This document shows positions 8,517-17,048 of a DNA stretch of 64,000 nt, in pieces. The notes beneath the pieces are model-generated. The model was not told the origin of the DNA. It ran no database searches and saw only the letters and a list, made by a program, of their open reading frames with translations. Origin of the DNA: Rhizobium sp. WYJ-E13 (GTDB taxonomy: Bacteria; Pseudomonadota; Alphaproteobacteria; Rhizobiales; Rhizobiaceae); the NCBI RefSeq assembly GCF_018987265.1, contig NZ_CP076854.1, positions 1,426,001 to 1,490,000 on the forward strand, read 5' to 3'. Made by a program: the position numbers and the translations under genes. Position 1 is the stretch's first letter. Each line of letters begins with the position of its first letter.

Positions 8517-9485
8517 ATGTTCAAGCTTTTACCGGCCGTCCTTCTCGCCCTCGCCGTCAGCGCGACTCCGCTTTTGGCCGAGGATGCGCCAAAACGGCTC
8601 TTTACCGACGATTTCGGCCGCAAGGTCGAGGTGCCGGTCCATCCACAGCGCATCGTCTCCATGCATGATCTCGACATTACCATTCCGCTGATCGAGCTTG
8701 GCGTGCGCCCGGTCGCGAGCCACGGCCGCACGGGCCTCGACGGCAAGGCCTATCTGCGTGCGAGCCCGATCCTGACCGGCATAGATTTCGATAATTCCGG
8801 CATGAGCTATATCGGCGCCGTCACCGTCGATCTGGAAGCCGTCGTCGCCGCCAAGCCGGATCTCATCATCACCGAACCGGGGCGCACAACGCCGGTCGAA
8901 CAGCTCGAAAAGATCGCCCCAACCATCATCATCGACAATACGGTCGGCAGCGCCCCCCATATCTACCAGCGGCTGGCCGATCTGACGGGTACTGAAGACC
9001 GCCTCGCTATTCTCGATCGCCGCTATCGCGCCCAGATCGAGGCGCTGAAGCAGGTAATGGATCCATCCAAGGTCACCGTCTCGGTGCTGCAGGCGCAGAA
9101 CGGCAAGATCAGCATCTATCATACCTATCGGGCGCTCGGCCGGGTATTGCGCGATGCCGGCTTCCGCTTCCCCACCATCATCGACGCGATTCCGGAGGGC
9201 GATAGGATCGAGGTCAGCGCCGAGCGCCTGCAGGAGCTTGACGCTGACTTTATCTTCGACACCTATCGCTCTGATACCGGCGGCACGCCGGCCGAGGAGA
9301 TCGATGCGATGAACAAGGTGATATCGGACTATTGCCAGTTCCTCGCCGCCTGCCGGGAGGGACGCTACATCCTGCTGCCGCGCGAGGAAGCAATCTCCAA
9401 TTCCTATGCGGCGCTCAACCTGATGGTCTCGGTCGTACAGTCCCATATTTCCGGACGCCCGAGACCGCAAAAGCCCCAGGAATAG
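8517..9485 (+). CDS. Siderophore ABC transporter periplasmic binding protein
   Basis: A 322-residue cluster A-II binding protein (FecB/FhuD/BtuF fold). A signal peptide (MFKLLPAVLLALAVSATPLLA) is followed by the mature start RLFTDDFGRKVEVPVHPQRI, which is the classic beginning of iron-siderophore binding proteins. Later blocks DLEAVVAAKPDLIIT and LEKIAPTIIID match the family. The ATG at 8517 follows TGAGGATATCG, 8 bp after the permease stop. It captures the chelate in the periplasm and passes it to the FecCD pair. It is the last gene of the iron operon. Confidence 0.92.
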   Translation: MFKLLPAVLLALAVSATPLLAEDAPKRLFTDDFGRKVEVPVHPQRIVSMHDLDITIPLIELGVRPVASHGRTGLDGKAYLRASPILTGIDFDNSGMSYIGAVTVDLEAVVAAKPDLIITEPGRTTPVEQLEKIAPTIIIDNTVGSAPHIYQRLADLTGTEDRLAILDRRYRAQIEALKQVMDPSKVTVSVLQAQNGKISIYHTYRALGRVLRDAGFRFPTIIDAIPEGDRIEVSAERLQELDADFIFDTYRSDTGGTPAEEIDAMNKVISDYCQFLAACREGRYILLPREEAISNSYAALNLMVSVVQSHISGRPRPQKPQE

Positions 9486-9567
9486 CGGTTTCCAGGCTTC
9501 CAAAGCCGGGCGAAATCCGACAAGGTACCCTTCTTAAGATGAGTATTAAGAGAAGGTATTCGCTGGC

Positions 9568-10461
9568 ATGGACGACGCCCCCAGAGCCCAGAAAAAGCTG
9601 CGCCGCATCGACCGTTTCGGGGAGAGGCTGAAAAATCGGCGTGCCTCGCTTTCGCCAAGCCTGCTCAGCGTCGTCGATTATATCGATCAGCACCGGCACG
9701 CCGTACTCGGCAAATCGGCGCTCGAGATCGCCTCGGAGACCGGCACCTCGGACGCAACCGTCATCCGCGCCATTCAGGCGCTCGGCTTCGAAGGGCTTGT
9801 TGACCTCAGGGACACGCTGGAAGCCCATATCGGCGAGACGGACTCGCCCTCGGAGAAGATGGCCGCTACGACACGGGAGCTTGCCAGCAGCGCCGATTCC
9901 GCCATCGATTTCGTCGTCAACGATCACCGTAGCGCTCTTGATGCGCTCTCCTCGCCAGCCAATCGCGCCGAGATGGGCAAAGTGATCTCGGTCATCCGCG
10001 ACGCAAAACGCATCGGCGTCTTCGGCATCGGCGCTTCGGGCATTCTCGCCACCTATGCGGCTCGCCTCTTTTCCCGCAACGGCTACCCGTCCTATGCGCT
10101 CAACCTCACTGGCATTGCGCTGGCCGAACAGCTTCTGACGATGGAAGAAGGCGATGCGTTGATCTTGATGGCCCACGGCAGGCCCCACCGCGAAGGCATG
10201 ACGACGATTGCCGAAGCCCAGCGCCTGGGCATTCCGATCGTCATGCTGGTCGGTCAGGAGGATACGGTGCTGCGCAAACATGCTGAGGCATCGATCGTCA
10301 TTCCCCGCGCCAAATCGGACCATGTCTCCCTGCACGGGCCGACGCTGGTTTGCATCGAGGCCATTATGCTCGCGCTGGCCGGAAGCGCCCGCGAGCGGAC
10401 GCTTGAGTCTCTCGACCGGTTGCTGACGCTGAGAACCGCAATACGGCCGAGCAAGAAGTGA
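9568..10461 (+). CDS. RpiR/MurR-family transcriptional regulator (HTH + SIS)
   Basis: A 297-residue protein with an N-terminal RpiR-type helix-turn-helix at about residues 20-95 (SALEIASETGTSDATVIRA) and a C-terminal SIS domain at about 130-270 that normally binds a phosphosugar (GVFGIGASGILATYAARLF, DALILMAHGRPHREG). RpiR proteins repress or activate sugar catabolic genes. Here the gene follows the siderophore operon by 82 bp in the same direction, with its own AGAAGG ribosome site, so it may belong to neither flanking system. No sugar gene adjoins it on either side. Its target is unknown. Confidence 0.88.
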   Translation: MDDAPRAQKKLRRIDRFGERLKNRRASLSPSLLSVVDYIDQHRHAVLGKSALEIASETGTSDATVIRAIQALGFEGLVDLRDTLEAHIGETDSPSEKMAATTRELASSADSAIDFVVNDHRSALDALSSPANRAEMGKVISVIRDAKRIGVFGIGASGILATYAARLFSRNGYPSYALNLTGIALAEQLLTMEEGDALILMAHGRPHREGMTTIAEAQRLGIPIVMLVGQEDTVLRKHAEASIVIPRAKSDHVSLHGPTLVCIEAIMLALAGSARERTLESLDRLLTLRTAIRPSKK

Positions 10462-10509
10462 TGAGAGACTGGCCCACAGAGGCTGCCACCGCCCGAAGCG
10501 GCGGGCGCG

Positions 10510-12105
10510 TTAATGGGCGCCCGCACCTCCACCGGCCTGCGGCTTTTTAGTGAGAAGCAGTGCGAGTGCTGCCAACACCAGCACCACGCCGATCACAGCG
10601 AATGTATCGCTGAAGCCCATGATCAGCGCCTGGCGCTTGACGATCTGGCCGAGCGCGACGATCGCCTCCTGCGATGCGACGGCCGGATCGGTGACACCGT
10701 GCTGGGTGAAATAACCTGTAAGCTGGGTCAGGCGGTCACGCACCTCGTCACGGGTCAATGTGATCGACTGACCGATGATGTTCGAGTGGAACTGCTCGCG
10801 CTTCGTCAGGATGGTGCCGAGCGAAGCCGTGCCGACCGCACCACCGAGATTGCGCAGCATATTGGTGAGGCCCGAGGCAGCAGCGGCATCGGCAGGCGCA
10901 ATACCGGCGGTGGTGATTGCAGTGATCGGCGTCAACACCAGGGCCTGGCCGATGGCGCGCACGATATTCGGGATCCAGAACTGGTCGCCGGCATTGTTGG
11001 CCGAGAGCGTGATGTTCATGAAGCAGCTGATCGCGAAGATCGAGATGCCAAGGAAGCCAATATAGCGGGCATCGAAGCGCTTCATCAGAACCGGCACCAG
11101 CGGGATCAGCAAGAGCTGTGGCAGGCCGGTCCAGGCAAGTACATTACCGATCTGCTCGGCATTATAGCGCTGCACCTGGCCGAGATATTGCGGCAGGATA
11201 TAGACCGTGCCGAAGAGCGCCACACCGACCAGCACGTTGACCAGCACGCCGATGCCGAAATTGCGCTGTGTGAGCAGGCGCAGCTTCACCAGCGGCCTCT
11301 TGACGGTGAGCTCGATCCAGATGAAGGCGGCCAGGAAGACGAAGGCCAAGATGCCGAGCTTGACGATGAAGGGCGAGGAGAACCAGTCGTCCTTGTTGCC
11401 TTCTTCCAGCACGGTCTGCAGCGCCGAGAGGCCAATTGCCATGGTGACGATGCCGGCCCAATCGCCCTCCTTGAGAAGGTGAAGCTGCATCGGCTGCTTT
11501 TCAAGCGTCAGAGCGAGAGCCGCCGCCATGATGAGGCTCGGGATGGTGTTGATGAAGAAGATGGTCTGCCAGCCGTAATTCTCAGTCAGGTAGCCACCGA
11601 TCGTCGGGCCGATGGCCGGGGCGAAGGTGACCGACAAGGCGAAGACGGCAAGACCAAGCGGCTGCTGGCTCTTCGGCAGCTTGGTCAGCACCATGGTGAA
11701 GGCCATGGGGATCAGCACGCCACCCGCAAAGCCCTGCAGGCCGCGCAGCAGGATCATCGTGCCGAGATCGTGGGCGAAGGCACAGGCCATCGAGAAGAGC
11801 GGGAAGAGGATGGAATTGACCAGGATATAACGACGGAACGAGAAGACATTGCTGAAATAGGCCGTCAGCGGAATGACGACGATCTCGCCGATGAGGTAGG
11901 AGGTCGAGATCCAGGCGCCGTTATCGACGCCCGTGCCGATGCCGCCCTCGATATCGAGGAGGGAGGCATTGGTGATCTGGATATTGAGGATCGCCATGAA
12001 GGCGCCGATCATTCCGGCGAGAACGGCGATCCAATCCCTTGTGCTGGCCTTGGTGCTGACGCCCGGCTGCGGAACAGCACCTGATGTTGTTGCGATACTG
12101 GACAT
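10510..12105 (-). CDS. DHA2-family MFS multidrug efflux transporter (EmrB/QacA type)
   Basis: A 531-residue inner-membrane transporter with about 14 membrane segments. It carries the DHA2 motif A-like loop and the antiporter motif LAVFALSVTFAPAIGPTIGGYL at the fifth segment. The N-terminus begins a helix at DWIAVLAGMIGAFMAILNIQITN, which is typical of EmrB. It exports hydrophobic compounds with the adaptor encoded 23 bp upstream (12129-13337). The ATG at 12105 follows CAGGAG. The pair resembles the R. etli rmrAB flavonoid-responsive pump, but similar EmrAB sets are widespread, so I give no symbol. Confidence 0.92.
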   Translation of the reverse strand: MSSIATTSGAVPQPGVSTKASTRDWIAVLAGMIGAFMAILNIQITNASLLDIEGGIGTGVDNGAWISTSYLIGEIVVIPLTAYFSNVFSFRRYILVNSILFPLFSMACAFAHDLGTMILLRGLQGFAGGVLIPMAFTMVLTKLPKSQQPLGLAVFALSVTFAPAIGPTIGGYLTENYGWQTIFFINTIPSLIMAAALALTLEKQPMQLHLLKEGDWAGIVTMAIGLSALQTVLEEGNKDDWFSSPFIVKLGILAFVFLAAFIWIELTVKRPLVKLRLLTQRNFGIGVLVNVLVGVALFGTVYILPQYLGQVQRYNAEQIGNVLAWTGLPQLLLIPLVPVLMKRFDARYIGFLGISIFAISCFMNITLSANNAGDQFWIPNIVRAIGQALVLTPITAITTAGIAPADAAAASGLTNMLRNLGGAVGTASLGTILTKREQFHSNIIGQSITLTRDEVRDRLTQLTGYFTQHGVTDPAVASQEAIVALGQIVKRQALIMGFSDTFAVIGVVLVLAALALLLTKKPQAGGGAGAH

Positions 12106-12128
12106 GACACGATCTCCTGCCCCTTCGC

Positions 12129-13337
12129 TTAGTTCCTGGTAGCATCGACCTTGGTATCGATGCTCGGCTGGACGGACATGCCGGGGCGCAGGTCGCCCTT
12201 TTCGGCGGCATCGCCATCAAGCACGATCTTCACCGGAATGCGCTGAACGACCTTGGTGAAGTTGCCGGTGGCGTTGTCGGGCGGCAGCAGAGCGAATTCC
12301 TGACCGCTTGCCGGAGCCAGGCTGTCGACATGGCCGTGATAGGTGCGGCCCGGGAACATATCGACCTCGATATCGACGGGCTGACCGGCGTGCACATCGG
12401 TCAGCTGCGTTTCCTTGTAGTTGGCGACGATGTAGGCAGCCGTCGTCGGCACCACCGCCATCAACTGGGTTCCGGCCTGAACATATTGGCCGACGCGTAG
12501 CGTACGGTTGCCGACCGTACCGTCGACGGGCGCAACGATCGTCGCATAGGAGAGGTTAAGCTCAGCCTGATGCATGACAGCCTGGTCATGGGCAAGTGTC
12601 GCCCTGGCCTGGGCAAGCTCGGCATTCAGTAGCTCGATCTGCTTCGTCGAGGCGTCGAGGGCAGCGCTGTCACGTACGATCGTAGCCTGGGCGGCGGCGA
12701 TTGCCGAAGCCGCCTGCTGGGCGGTCTGAACCGGTGCATAACCGTTGGTGGCCAGGTTCGTATAGCGCTTGTTGTTCTGTTCCGCGAAGGTCTCGTTGGC
12801 CCGGTCAACGTCGAGCGTGGCGCGAGCAGCGGCGATGGTCGACTGTTGGATATCGAGCGACGCCTGCTTGGCGTTGACGGTTGCTTCGGCAGCGGCAACA
12901 TCGGCCCTTGCCTGATCGAGCGCAGTGCGGAAATCGCGGTCGTCGATGCGGGCGAGCGGCTGGCCAGCCTTCACCGCCTGATTGTCGGCAACGAGAACCT
13001 CCATAAGATAACCTGAAACCTTCGGGGAGACCGTGGTGCTGTCGGCCTGGACATAGGCATCGTCGGTTGAGACCTCGAAGCGGCCGACCGTCCAGTAATT
13101 ATGGCCGTAATAGGCGCCTGCGGCGATGATGGCGATGGCGGCAACGCCGATCAGCAGCGAGCGACCGCTGCGCTGGCGAGCCGATGCCTCGGTAGATGGC
13201 CCAGCAGCAGGCTCGGTGACACGCGGCATCTTGCCGGCGTCAAGCGTTGCAGGTGTGGTTTCAGCGGTGGCTTCGGTGGCCGGCATATCGGCCTGTGCGG
13301 CGTCGCTGTTCAGGGCATAGAGCTTCTTGACGGACAT
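12129..13337 (-). CDS. HlyD-family membrane fusion protein (EmrA type)
   Basis: A 402-residue adaptor with a cytoplasmic tail, one membrane helix (LLIGVAAIAIIAAGAYYGHNYW, around residues 80-100) and a periplasmic lipoyl/barrel-sandwich part split by a long alpha-helical hairpin rich in Ala, Gln and Thr. The biotinyl-lipoyl halves show as VSPKVSGYLMEVLVADNQAVKAGQPLARI and ATIVAPVDGTVGNRTLRVGQYV. The ATG at 13337 follows AAGGAG with correct spacing; an open frame extends upstream without a start signal. It links the DHA2 pump to an outer-membrane channel that is not encoded here. It is co-transcribed with the pump and divergent from the TetR gene. Confidence 0.92.
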   Translation of the reverse strand: MSVKKLYALNSDAAQADMPATEATAETTPATLDAGKMPRVTEPAAGPSTEASARQRSGRSLLIGVAAIAIIAAGAYYGHNYWTVGRFEVSTDDAYVQADSTTVSPKVSGYLMEVLVADNQAVKAGQPLARIDDRDFRTALDQARADVAAAEATVNAKQASLDIQQSTIAAARATLDVDRANETFAEQNNKRYTNLATNGYAPVQTAQQAASAIAAAQATIVRDSAALDASTKQIELLNAELAQARATLAHDQAVMHQAELNLSYATIVAPVDGTVGNRTLRVGQYVQAGTQLMAVVPTTAAYIVANYKETQLTDVHAGQPVDIEVDMFPGRTYHGHVDSLAPASGQEFALLPPDNATGNFTKVVQRIPVKIVLDGDAAEKGDLRPGMSVQPSIDTKVDATRN

Positions 13338-13403
13338 CGTCACTCTCCTTGTGGAAGGTCGCCGTCGTCTCCGCTGCGGCCTTAATATTCGGCTCAAGTT
13401 CAA

Positions 13404-13429
13404 TTTAGGAAACTTGCTATTTTCCAAAA
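13404..13429. promoter_or_regulatory. Inverted repeat, probable TetR operator between pump and regulator genes
   Basis: TTTAGGAAA (13404-13412) and TTTTCCAAAA (13420-13429) form an imperfect palindrome with a 7-bp centre, placed in the AT-rich gap between the divergent HlyD-type and TetR-type genes. This is where a TetR dimer controlling both would be expected. The assignment rests on symmetry and position only. Confidence 0.5.
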
Positions 13430-13473
13430 TATGCGTTAAAAAAAAGATGTCAACGAGAATTCGGAAAATCACG

Positions 13474-14121
13474 ATGGTCCAAAATCACAAAATCGAGAAG
13501 AAGCAGCGTGGCAGGCCGCAGATGCGTTGTGACGAGGATACACGCGGCGTGCTTATCGAGGCTGCCAACAAGCAGTTTCACGAGAATGGTTATGCCGCGG
13601 TCAGCATCGCGGCGATCGCACAGGAAGCCGGCGTTTCGACCAAAACGCTCTATCGCCTGTTTCCGACAAAGGCAGATCTGTTTTCCGAAATGGTCTCGGA
13701 TCGCACCGGACGCTTCCTCTTGGCGCTCGATCCCGGCACCTTGGCAACGACAGAACTCCGCCAGGGACTGGAGCGCATGCTGATGGCCTATGGCATGCTG
13801 ACGCTCTCGCAGGACACGATCACGATTACCCGCCTCGTCATCGGTGAATCCGATCGCTTTCCTGAACTCGCAACCTCCTTTTACGAGAAGGCGATCGTCC
13901 GAACCAATACATCGATGGAAAGCTGGCTGCGCCGGCAGGTAGAGCATGGGTTGATCAAGATCGAGGATCCGCACGCTGCTTGCGGCATGCTGCGCGGCAT
14001 GATGATCATGGAACCCCAACGCGCCGCCATGCTGCGCCAGCTGCCGGCGCCCAACATCGAAGAGATCGCGGCAAGGGCGAGAATGTGCGCGGATATCTTT
14101 CTGAAGGGATGTGCTGTCTAG
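13474..14121 (+). CDS. TetR-family transcriptional regulator of the efflux pump
   Basis: About 215 residues. The N-terminal TetR helix-turn-helix is clear: GVLIEAANKQFHENGYAAVS, then IAAIAQEAGVSTKTLYRLFP and TKADLFSEMV (about residues 25-75). The C-terminal two-thirds is a helical ligand and dimer domain typical of AcrR/RmrR-like repressors. The frame is open further upstream; the ATG at 13474 has a GGAA seven bases ahead, and 13447 is the alternative. Diverging from the EmrAB-like genes, it most likely represses them until a toxic ligand is bound. Confidence 0.88.
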   Translation: MVQNHKIEKKQRGRPQMRCDEDTRGVLIEAANKQFHENGYAAVSIAAIAQEAGVSTKTLYRLFPTKADLFSEMVSDRTGRFLLALDPGTLATTELRQGLERMLMAYGMLTLSQDTITITRLVIGESDRFPELATSFYEKAIVRTNTSMESWLRRQVEHGLIKIEDPHAACGMLRGMMIMEPQRAAMLRQLPAPNIEEIAARARMCADIFLKGCAV

Positions 14122-14298
14122 AGCCTGAAATGCCTGCATTCGCGCGGAAATATCGCAGATCGGGCAATCGCCCGAGCACGAGCTTGCGGGCAGCCACGAC
14201 GAACAAGGACTGACTGACCCGCATCGGGGCGAAGGCGCGCCGAGTGCCTTAATCCTGGAGCACTGCCGCGATAATCGCGACGGCGCCGACGGTGGCAG

Positions 14299-14670
14299 TC
14301 AGTTGACGAACGGCGCACCATAGCGGGATGCGCCCGACGGAAACTTGTTGTTGTCTCGGACCCGTTCGAGGAAAGCCTGTCTGTCGAACAGGGCCGACTG
14401 TTCACCTGCCGACGCGTCGTGGTTCGGCAAAACAAAGGCTTGGATGTTGACGACCGGAATATTGGCCAGCGATCGAACTTCTCCGATCTTCGATGTGACC
14501 GTGACGACGACGCAGGCAGTCACAAGTTCCAGTGCAAGCTCCAGCTCGGTTAAATTCCCGACACTTCTGACGTCGAAGCTGCCGCTGCGCAAAACCTCGC
14601 CGGCAAGGTACAAACCCCGTTGATCTGGAATATAGACAAGAACTGGATGGAAGGCGCTTTCGCCAGACAT
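14299..14670 (-). CDS. Hypothetical protein (123 aa)
   Basis: A 123-residue soluble protein starting at an ATG with AAGGAAAA ahead of it. The beginning (FHPVLVYIPDQRGLYLAGEVLR) alternates strand and helix and vaguely resembles a response-regulator receiver or other flavodoxin-like fold. No Asp phosphorylation motif is evident, and no family is recognised. Codon use looks normal. It is isolated in a gene-poor region. Confidence 0.6.
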   Translation of the reverse strand: MSGESAFHPVLVYIPDQRGLYLAGEVLRSGSFDVRSVGNLTELELALELVTACVVVTVTSKIGEVRSLANIPVVNIQAFVLPNHDASAGEQSALFDRQAFLERVRDNNKFPSGASRYGAPFVN

Positions 14671-14943
14671 GAAGCATTTTCCTTTCGGTTGAACCTCCCG
14701 TCTCAAATTATGGGATTCTTTTCAAACTTGGGTTTCGTTATATTAAGTCTTGTGTGCGGGAATGCTTTTGTTGCTATATCTTGCGACGTGAAATGGGCGG
14801 CTTATCTTCGGGATCTTTTCGCGCGATTGCCGGTGTCGATGAGGAAGCGGTTCTTGCTCAGACGGGGCCGTCGCTCGACCTGCGGAAACCGTAGCCTACC
14901 CTAAAAAAACTGCGGCGGCCCGATCCTTGTAAACAATGCGACC
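14671..14943. other. Non-coding gap
   Basis: AT-richer than the surroundings (for example TTCGTTATATTAAGTC near 14735). It has no convincing reading frame and no recognised RNA. It probably holds the promoter of the 123-residue gene to its left. Confidence 0.4.
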
Positions 14944-15237
14944 CTACACCGGACCGATGTTCTTGAACCATGCGGCCAGGCTATCGGAGGAGAGGCTGTC
15001 ATCCTTCAGGCCGGACATGATCACGACCCTGCGTTTTGGTGAGCTTCCGGATTGCCAGAGCTCGAACATCAGGCCAGCGTCCCCGAAGAGGTTTTGACTG
15101 GTGATGTCGTCCAATAGCGTTCGGCCCTTGCTGTAAAAACCAAGTTCGCTGGCCACATTGTACTTGTCCATTCCAACAAGGAGCGGCACGACGGCCTGGA
15201 AGTAGCGGTTCGGAGGATGGAGCGGTTTTAAGTGATG
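14944..15237 (-). pseudogene. Remnant of an unrecognised gene (C-terminal part)
   Basis: An 81-residue frame from a GTG at 15189 reads like genuine protein (DKYNVASELGFYSKGRTLLD, GDAGLMFELWQSGSSPKRR). The protein-like frame continues upstream without an initiation signal (LHPPNRYFQAVV) until a TAA at 15238-15240. This suggests the 3' end of a longer gene whose front has been lost. The family is not recognised. It lies in a zone with other remnants. Confidence 0.4.
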
Positions 15238-15435
15238 TTAACGCCTGCTGCGATTTGTTGCCGATCGAGGCAGATGAACGAAGAGCCGATTCAGGCACGT
15301 TCGATGTGCCGGCGTGCGTCGGATGCACCACTCCGATCCGCGAAGCGTTTCAAGCCCTGCTTCAGCCGAAACATCTCTTAACAAGACAAAATCCATTCCA
15401 AAGCTGTTTTCGCGCACCTTCCGCGCGGTCGCGGC

Positions 15436-15747
15436 GTGACGTGGCAAAGAAGCATCCCAGGAACCAAAGTTGTCTTTTATGATAGAAATACCGGCTTAGT
15501 CATAGTGTCGGCGCTGGCTATGCCCCTGGTAATGAGCAATGTGGCCGACGCCGCGGATGCCGATGCCTACAGTGCCGATGAGCCGATGACACCGGGTTCG
15601 GATGGCGAGCGCCCGAGCGGCTGGCGCGAGAAATTTCATGATTGGGACGTCGTCGTCGGTGCCGGAGCCATATACGGCCCGAAATTCGAGGGATCGAAAG
15701 ACTTCAAGGTCATGCCGCACGCGCCAAAAGATCGAACCCGACCATAA
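15436..15747 (+). pseudogene. Truncated MipA/OmpV-family outer-membrane protein fragment
   Basis: The frame contains a hydrophobic export-like segment (LVIVSALAMPLVMSNVADAA) and then DWDVVVGAGAIYGPKFEGS, which matches the start of the mature MipA/OmpV beta-barrel. Intact members are about 250 residues. Here the frame ends 20 residues later (VMPHAPKDRTRP) and no barrel follows in any frame I could see. There is no ribosome site or proper signal-peptide start. I read it as a decayed gene fragment. Confidence 0.5.
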
Positions 15748-15791
15748 GGACCCGACCTTCATCAAGACCGTGCGGCTCAGCGGTTATATAT

Positions 15792-15995
15792 TCACGCCCG
15801 TGGTTGCGATAGCGCAGGACTGACGGCCCTTCCCTTCCGCTGAAGGCCGCCGGGATCTTGTAAAGCGGACTGCGAACGCGCTGCATTCAGAAGCAGGATT
15901 TTGAATTCTTCGACAGATACGCCGTCAGCGCGCAGCAATTGTCCTATCAATGGGTCGTTCAACACATCGGCGATTGTCATCTCGACATGGGGCAT
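15792..15995 (-). CDS. Small conserved-looking hypothetical protein (67 aa)
   Basis: It starts at an ATG (15995) with AGGAG seven bases ahead. The first 40 residues are well-formed helix (EMTIADVLNDPLIGQLLRAD, VSVEEFKILLLNAAR) and the tail is basic and disordered. No membrane segment or known motif is present. It looks like one of the short acidic rhizobial proteins of unknown function. The good ribosome site supports expression. Confidence 0.55.
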   Translation of the reverse strand: MPHVEMTIADVLNDPLIGQLLRADGVSVEEFKILLLNAARSQSALQDPGGLQRKGRAVSPALSQPRA

Positions 15996-16499
15996 GATCG
16001 TCTCCTGCTGATTTGTTCCCCTCATCGATAGGCGCGGCCGGGAGCGCACGCATGTCGAACCCGCGGCAAAAGCAAGGCGTTTGTTCAAGATTTGTTGCTG
16101 GGGACCGGGCGGGGTTCCGCATGTCCGCCGCAGCAGTGGGGCGGACATGCGGACACCCTGCGGAGGGTGATATCATCGATCCGTCTGTGTCGCATTCGGT
16201 CGCGCAACAACTCTTAACAACACGTAATCCACGGCAATCCGGAATCCGGGTTAATGCCGTCAGATGCGATCCGAAAGGATGCTGACAGATGAAGACGATC
16301 GGTGTGCCGCTTGGTACCGAGCCCGCCCACGCAAGGGTCGCGCAAAGTCCGCATAGCGGGCTGTCGTCGCAAGTCTCGAAAGGATGTTTGCAACGCAATA
16401 TATCGGGCGAACTCCCCGATTTCGCTCGATATGAGCTGGCCGGGCTGTAAACCCCAGGCCCGGCCAGTTGCTTCGAGCTTCGAAACCGCGAATGCGGAT
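15996..16499. other. Gap with a perfect hairpin and no convincing gene
   Basis: About 500 bp with several long open frames on both strands that have poor protein character (rich in Arg, Cys and Ser). It contains the perfect inverted repeat at 16116-16153. A continuation of the membrane-protein frame from the right runs through it to 15925 but looks non-coding. Confidence 0.4.
16116..16153. repeat. Perfect 14-bp inverted repeat, 10-nt loop
   Basis: TCCGCATGTCCGCC (16116-16129) is exactly complementary to GGCGGACATGCGGA (16140-16153). No T-run follows on either strand, so it is not a classical terminator. It sits about 120 bp ahead of the 67-residue gene. It could be an operator, a palindromic element end, or an mRNA hairpin. 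Confidence 0.6.
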
Positions 16500-16920
16500 A
16501 TTTCGCGCGAGGCGTGGAGCCGCACGATTGAACCTCAATACGACCCGATGCTTCGCAGAATGACAGGCTGTGACGCAAAAAACCGCCGAAAGCGACGATT
16601 GCGATATAAAACCACTGGAGAAGCAAAAGCGTCTCGGCCAGATGGGACAGCAGATAATCCATCATGGCAAGCCGCCTTTTATCGGTGCGCGAGCACCTGC
16701 GGTGGCGCTCGATGGTGGCGAGGCGCGATGCAATCCACAACGACGCCAGAACCATGTAATGTGCATAGCTCGCCCCGGCGACGCTAAGCACGAGGGCAGC
16801 TATCGAGAATCCGATGCTCTCTCTCAAGATGAGCTTGACGTAGGATTGTGCTCCCGAGGCGTTGCTCGCCTTCGCCCCGTTCGATATCCGCGGTGTTCGC
16901 CGAGCGAGTTTGCCGGTCAT
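16500..16920 (-). pseudogene. Possible small membrane protein, C-terminus probably degraded
   Basis: From the ATG at 16920 (GGAAGG six bases ahead) about 120 residues read as a plausible protein: a basic N-terminus, a membrane segment SIGFSIAALVLSVAGASYA, a cytoplasmic basic loop, and a second segment ETLLLLQWFYIAIVAFGGFL. After about residue 125 the frame stays open to 15925, but the composition turns to Cys/Arg/Ser-rich sequence that does not look translated. A frameshift or loss of the true end is likely. The family is unknown. Confidence 0.35.
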
Positions 16921-17048
16921 GTTCATCCTTCCGATGGATGAAGCAAGTACGCCACAAACCCGCGTCAAGATGGGTGAACTAATGTTAAGAGATCTCGCCG
17001 CTGCTCCTGTTGGAAGCCAATCTCGGCAGTTCTACAAACGTCTCCCGC

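Noticed and set aside
10513..12084. Long open frame on the plus strand opposite the DHA2 pump
   Set aside because: Composition is rich in Asp, Arg, Gln and His with no hydrophobic pattern; it mirrors the codon bias of the real membrane protein on the other strand.
15925..16499. Continuation of the membrane-protein frame down to 15925
   Set aside because: Residues become Cys/Arg/Ser-rich, and the frame overlaps the better-supported 67-residue gene with its ribosome site.
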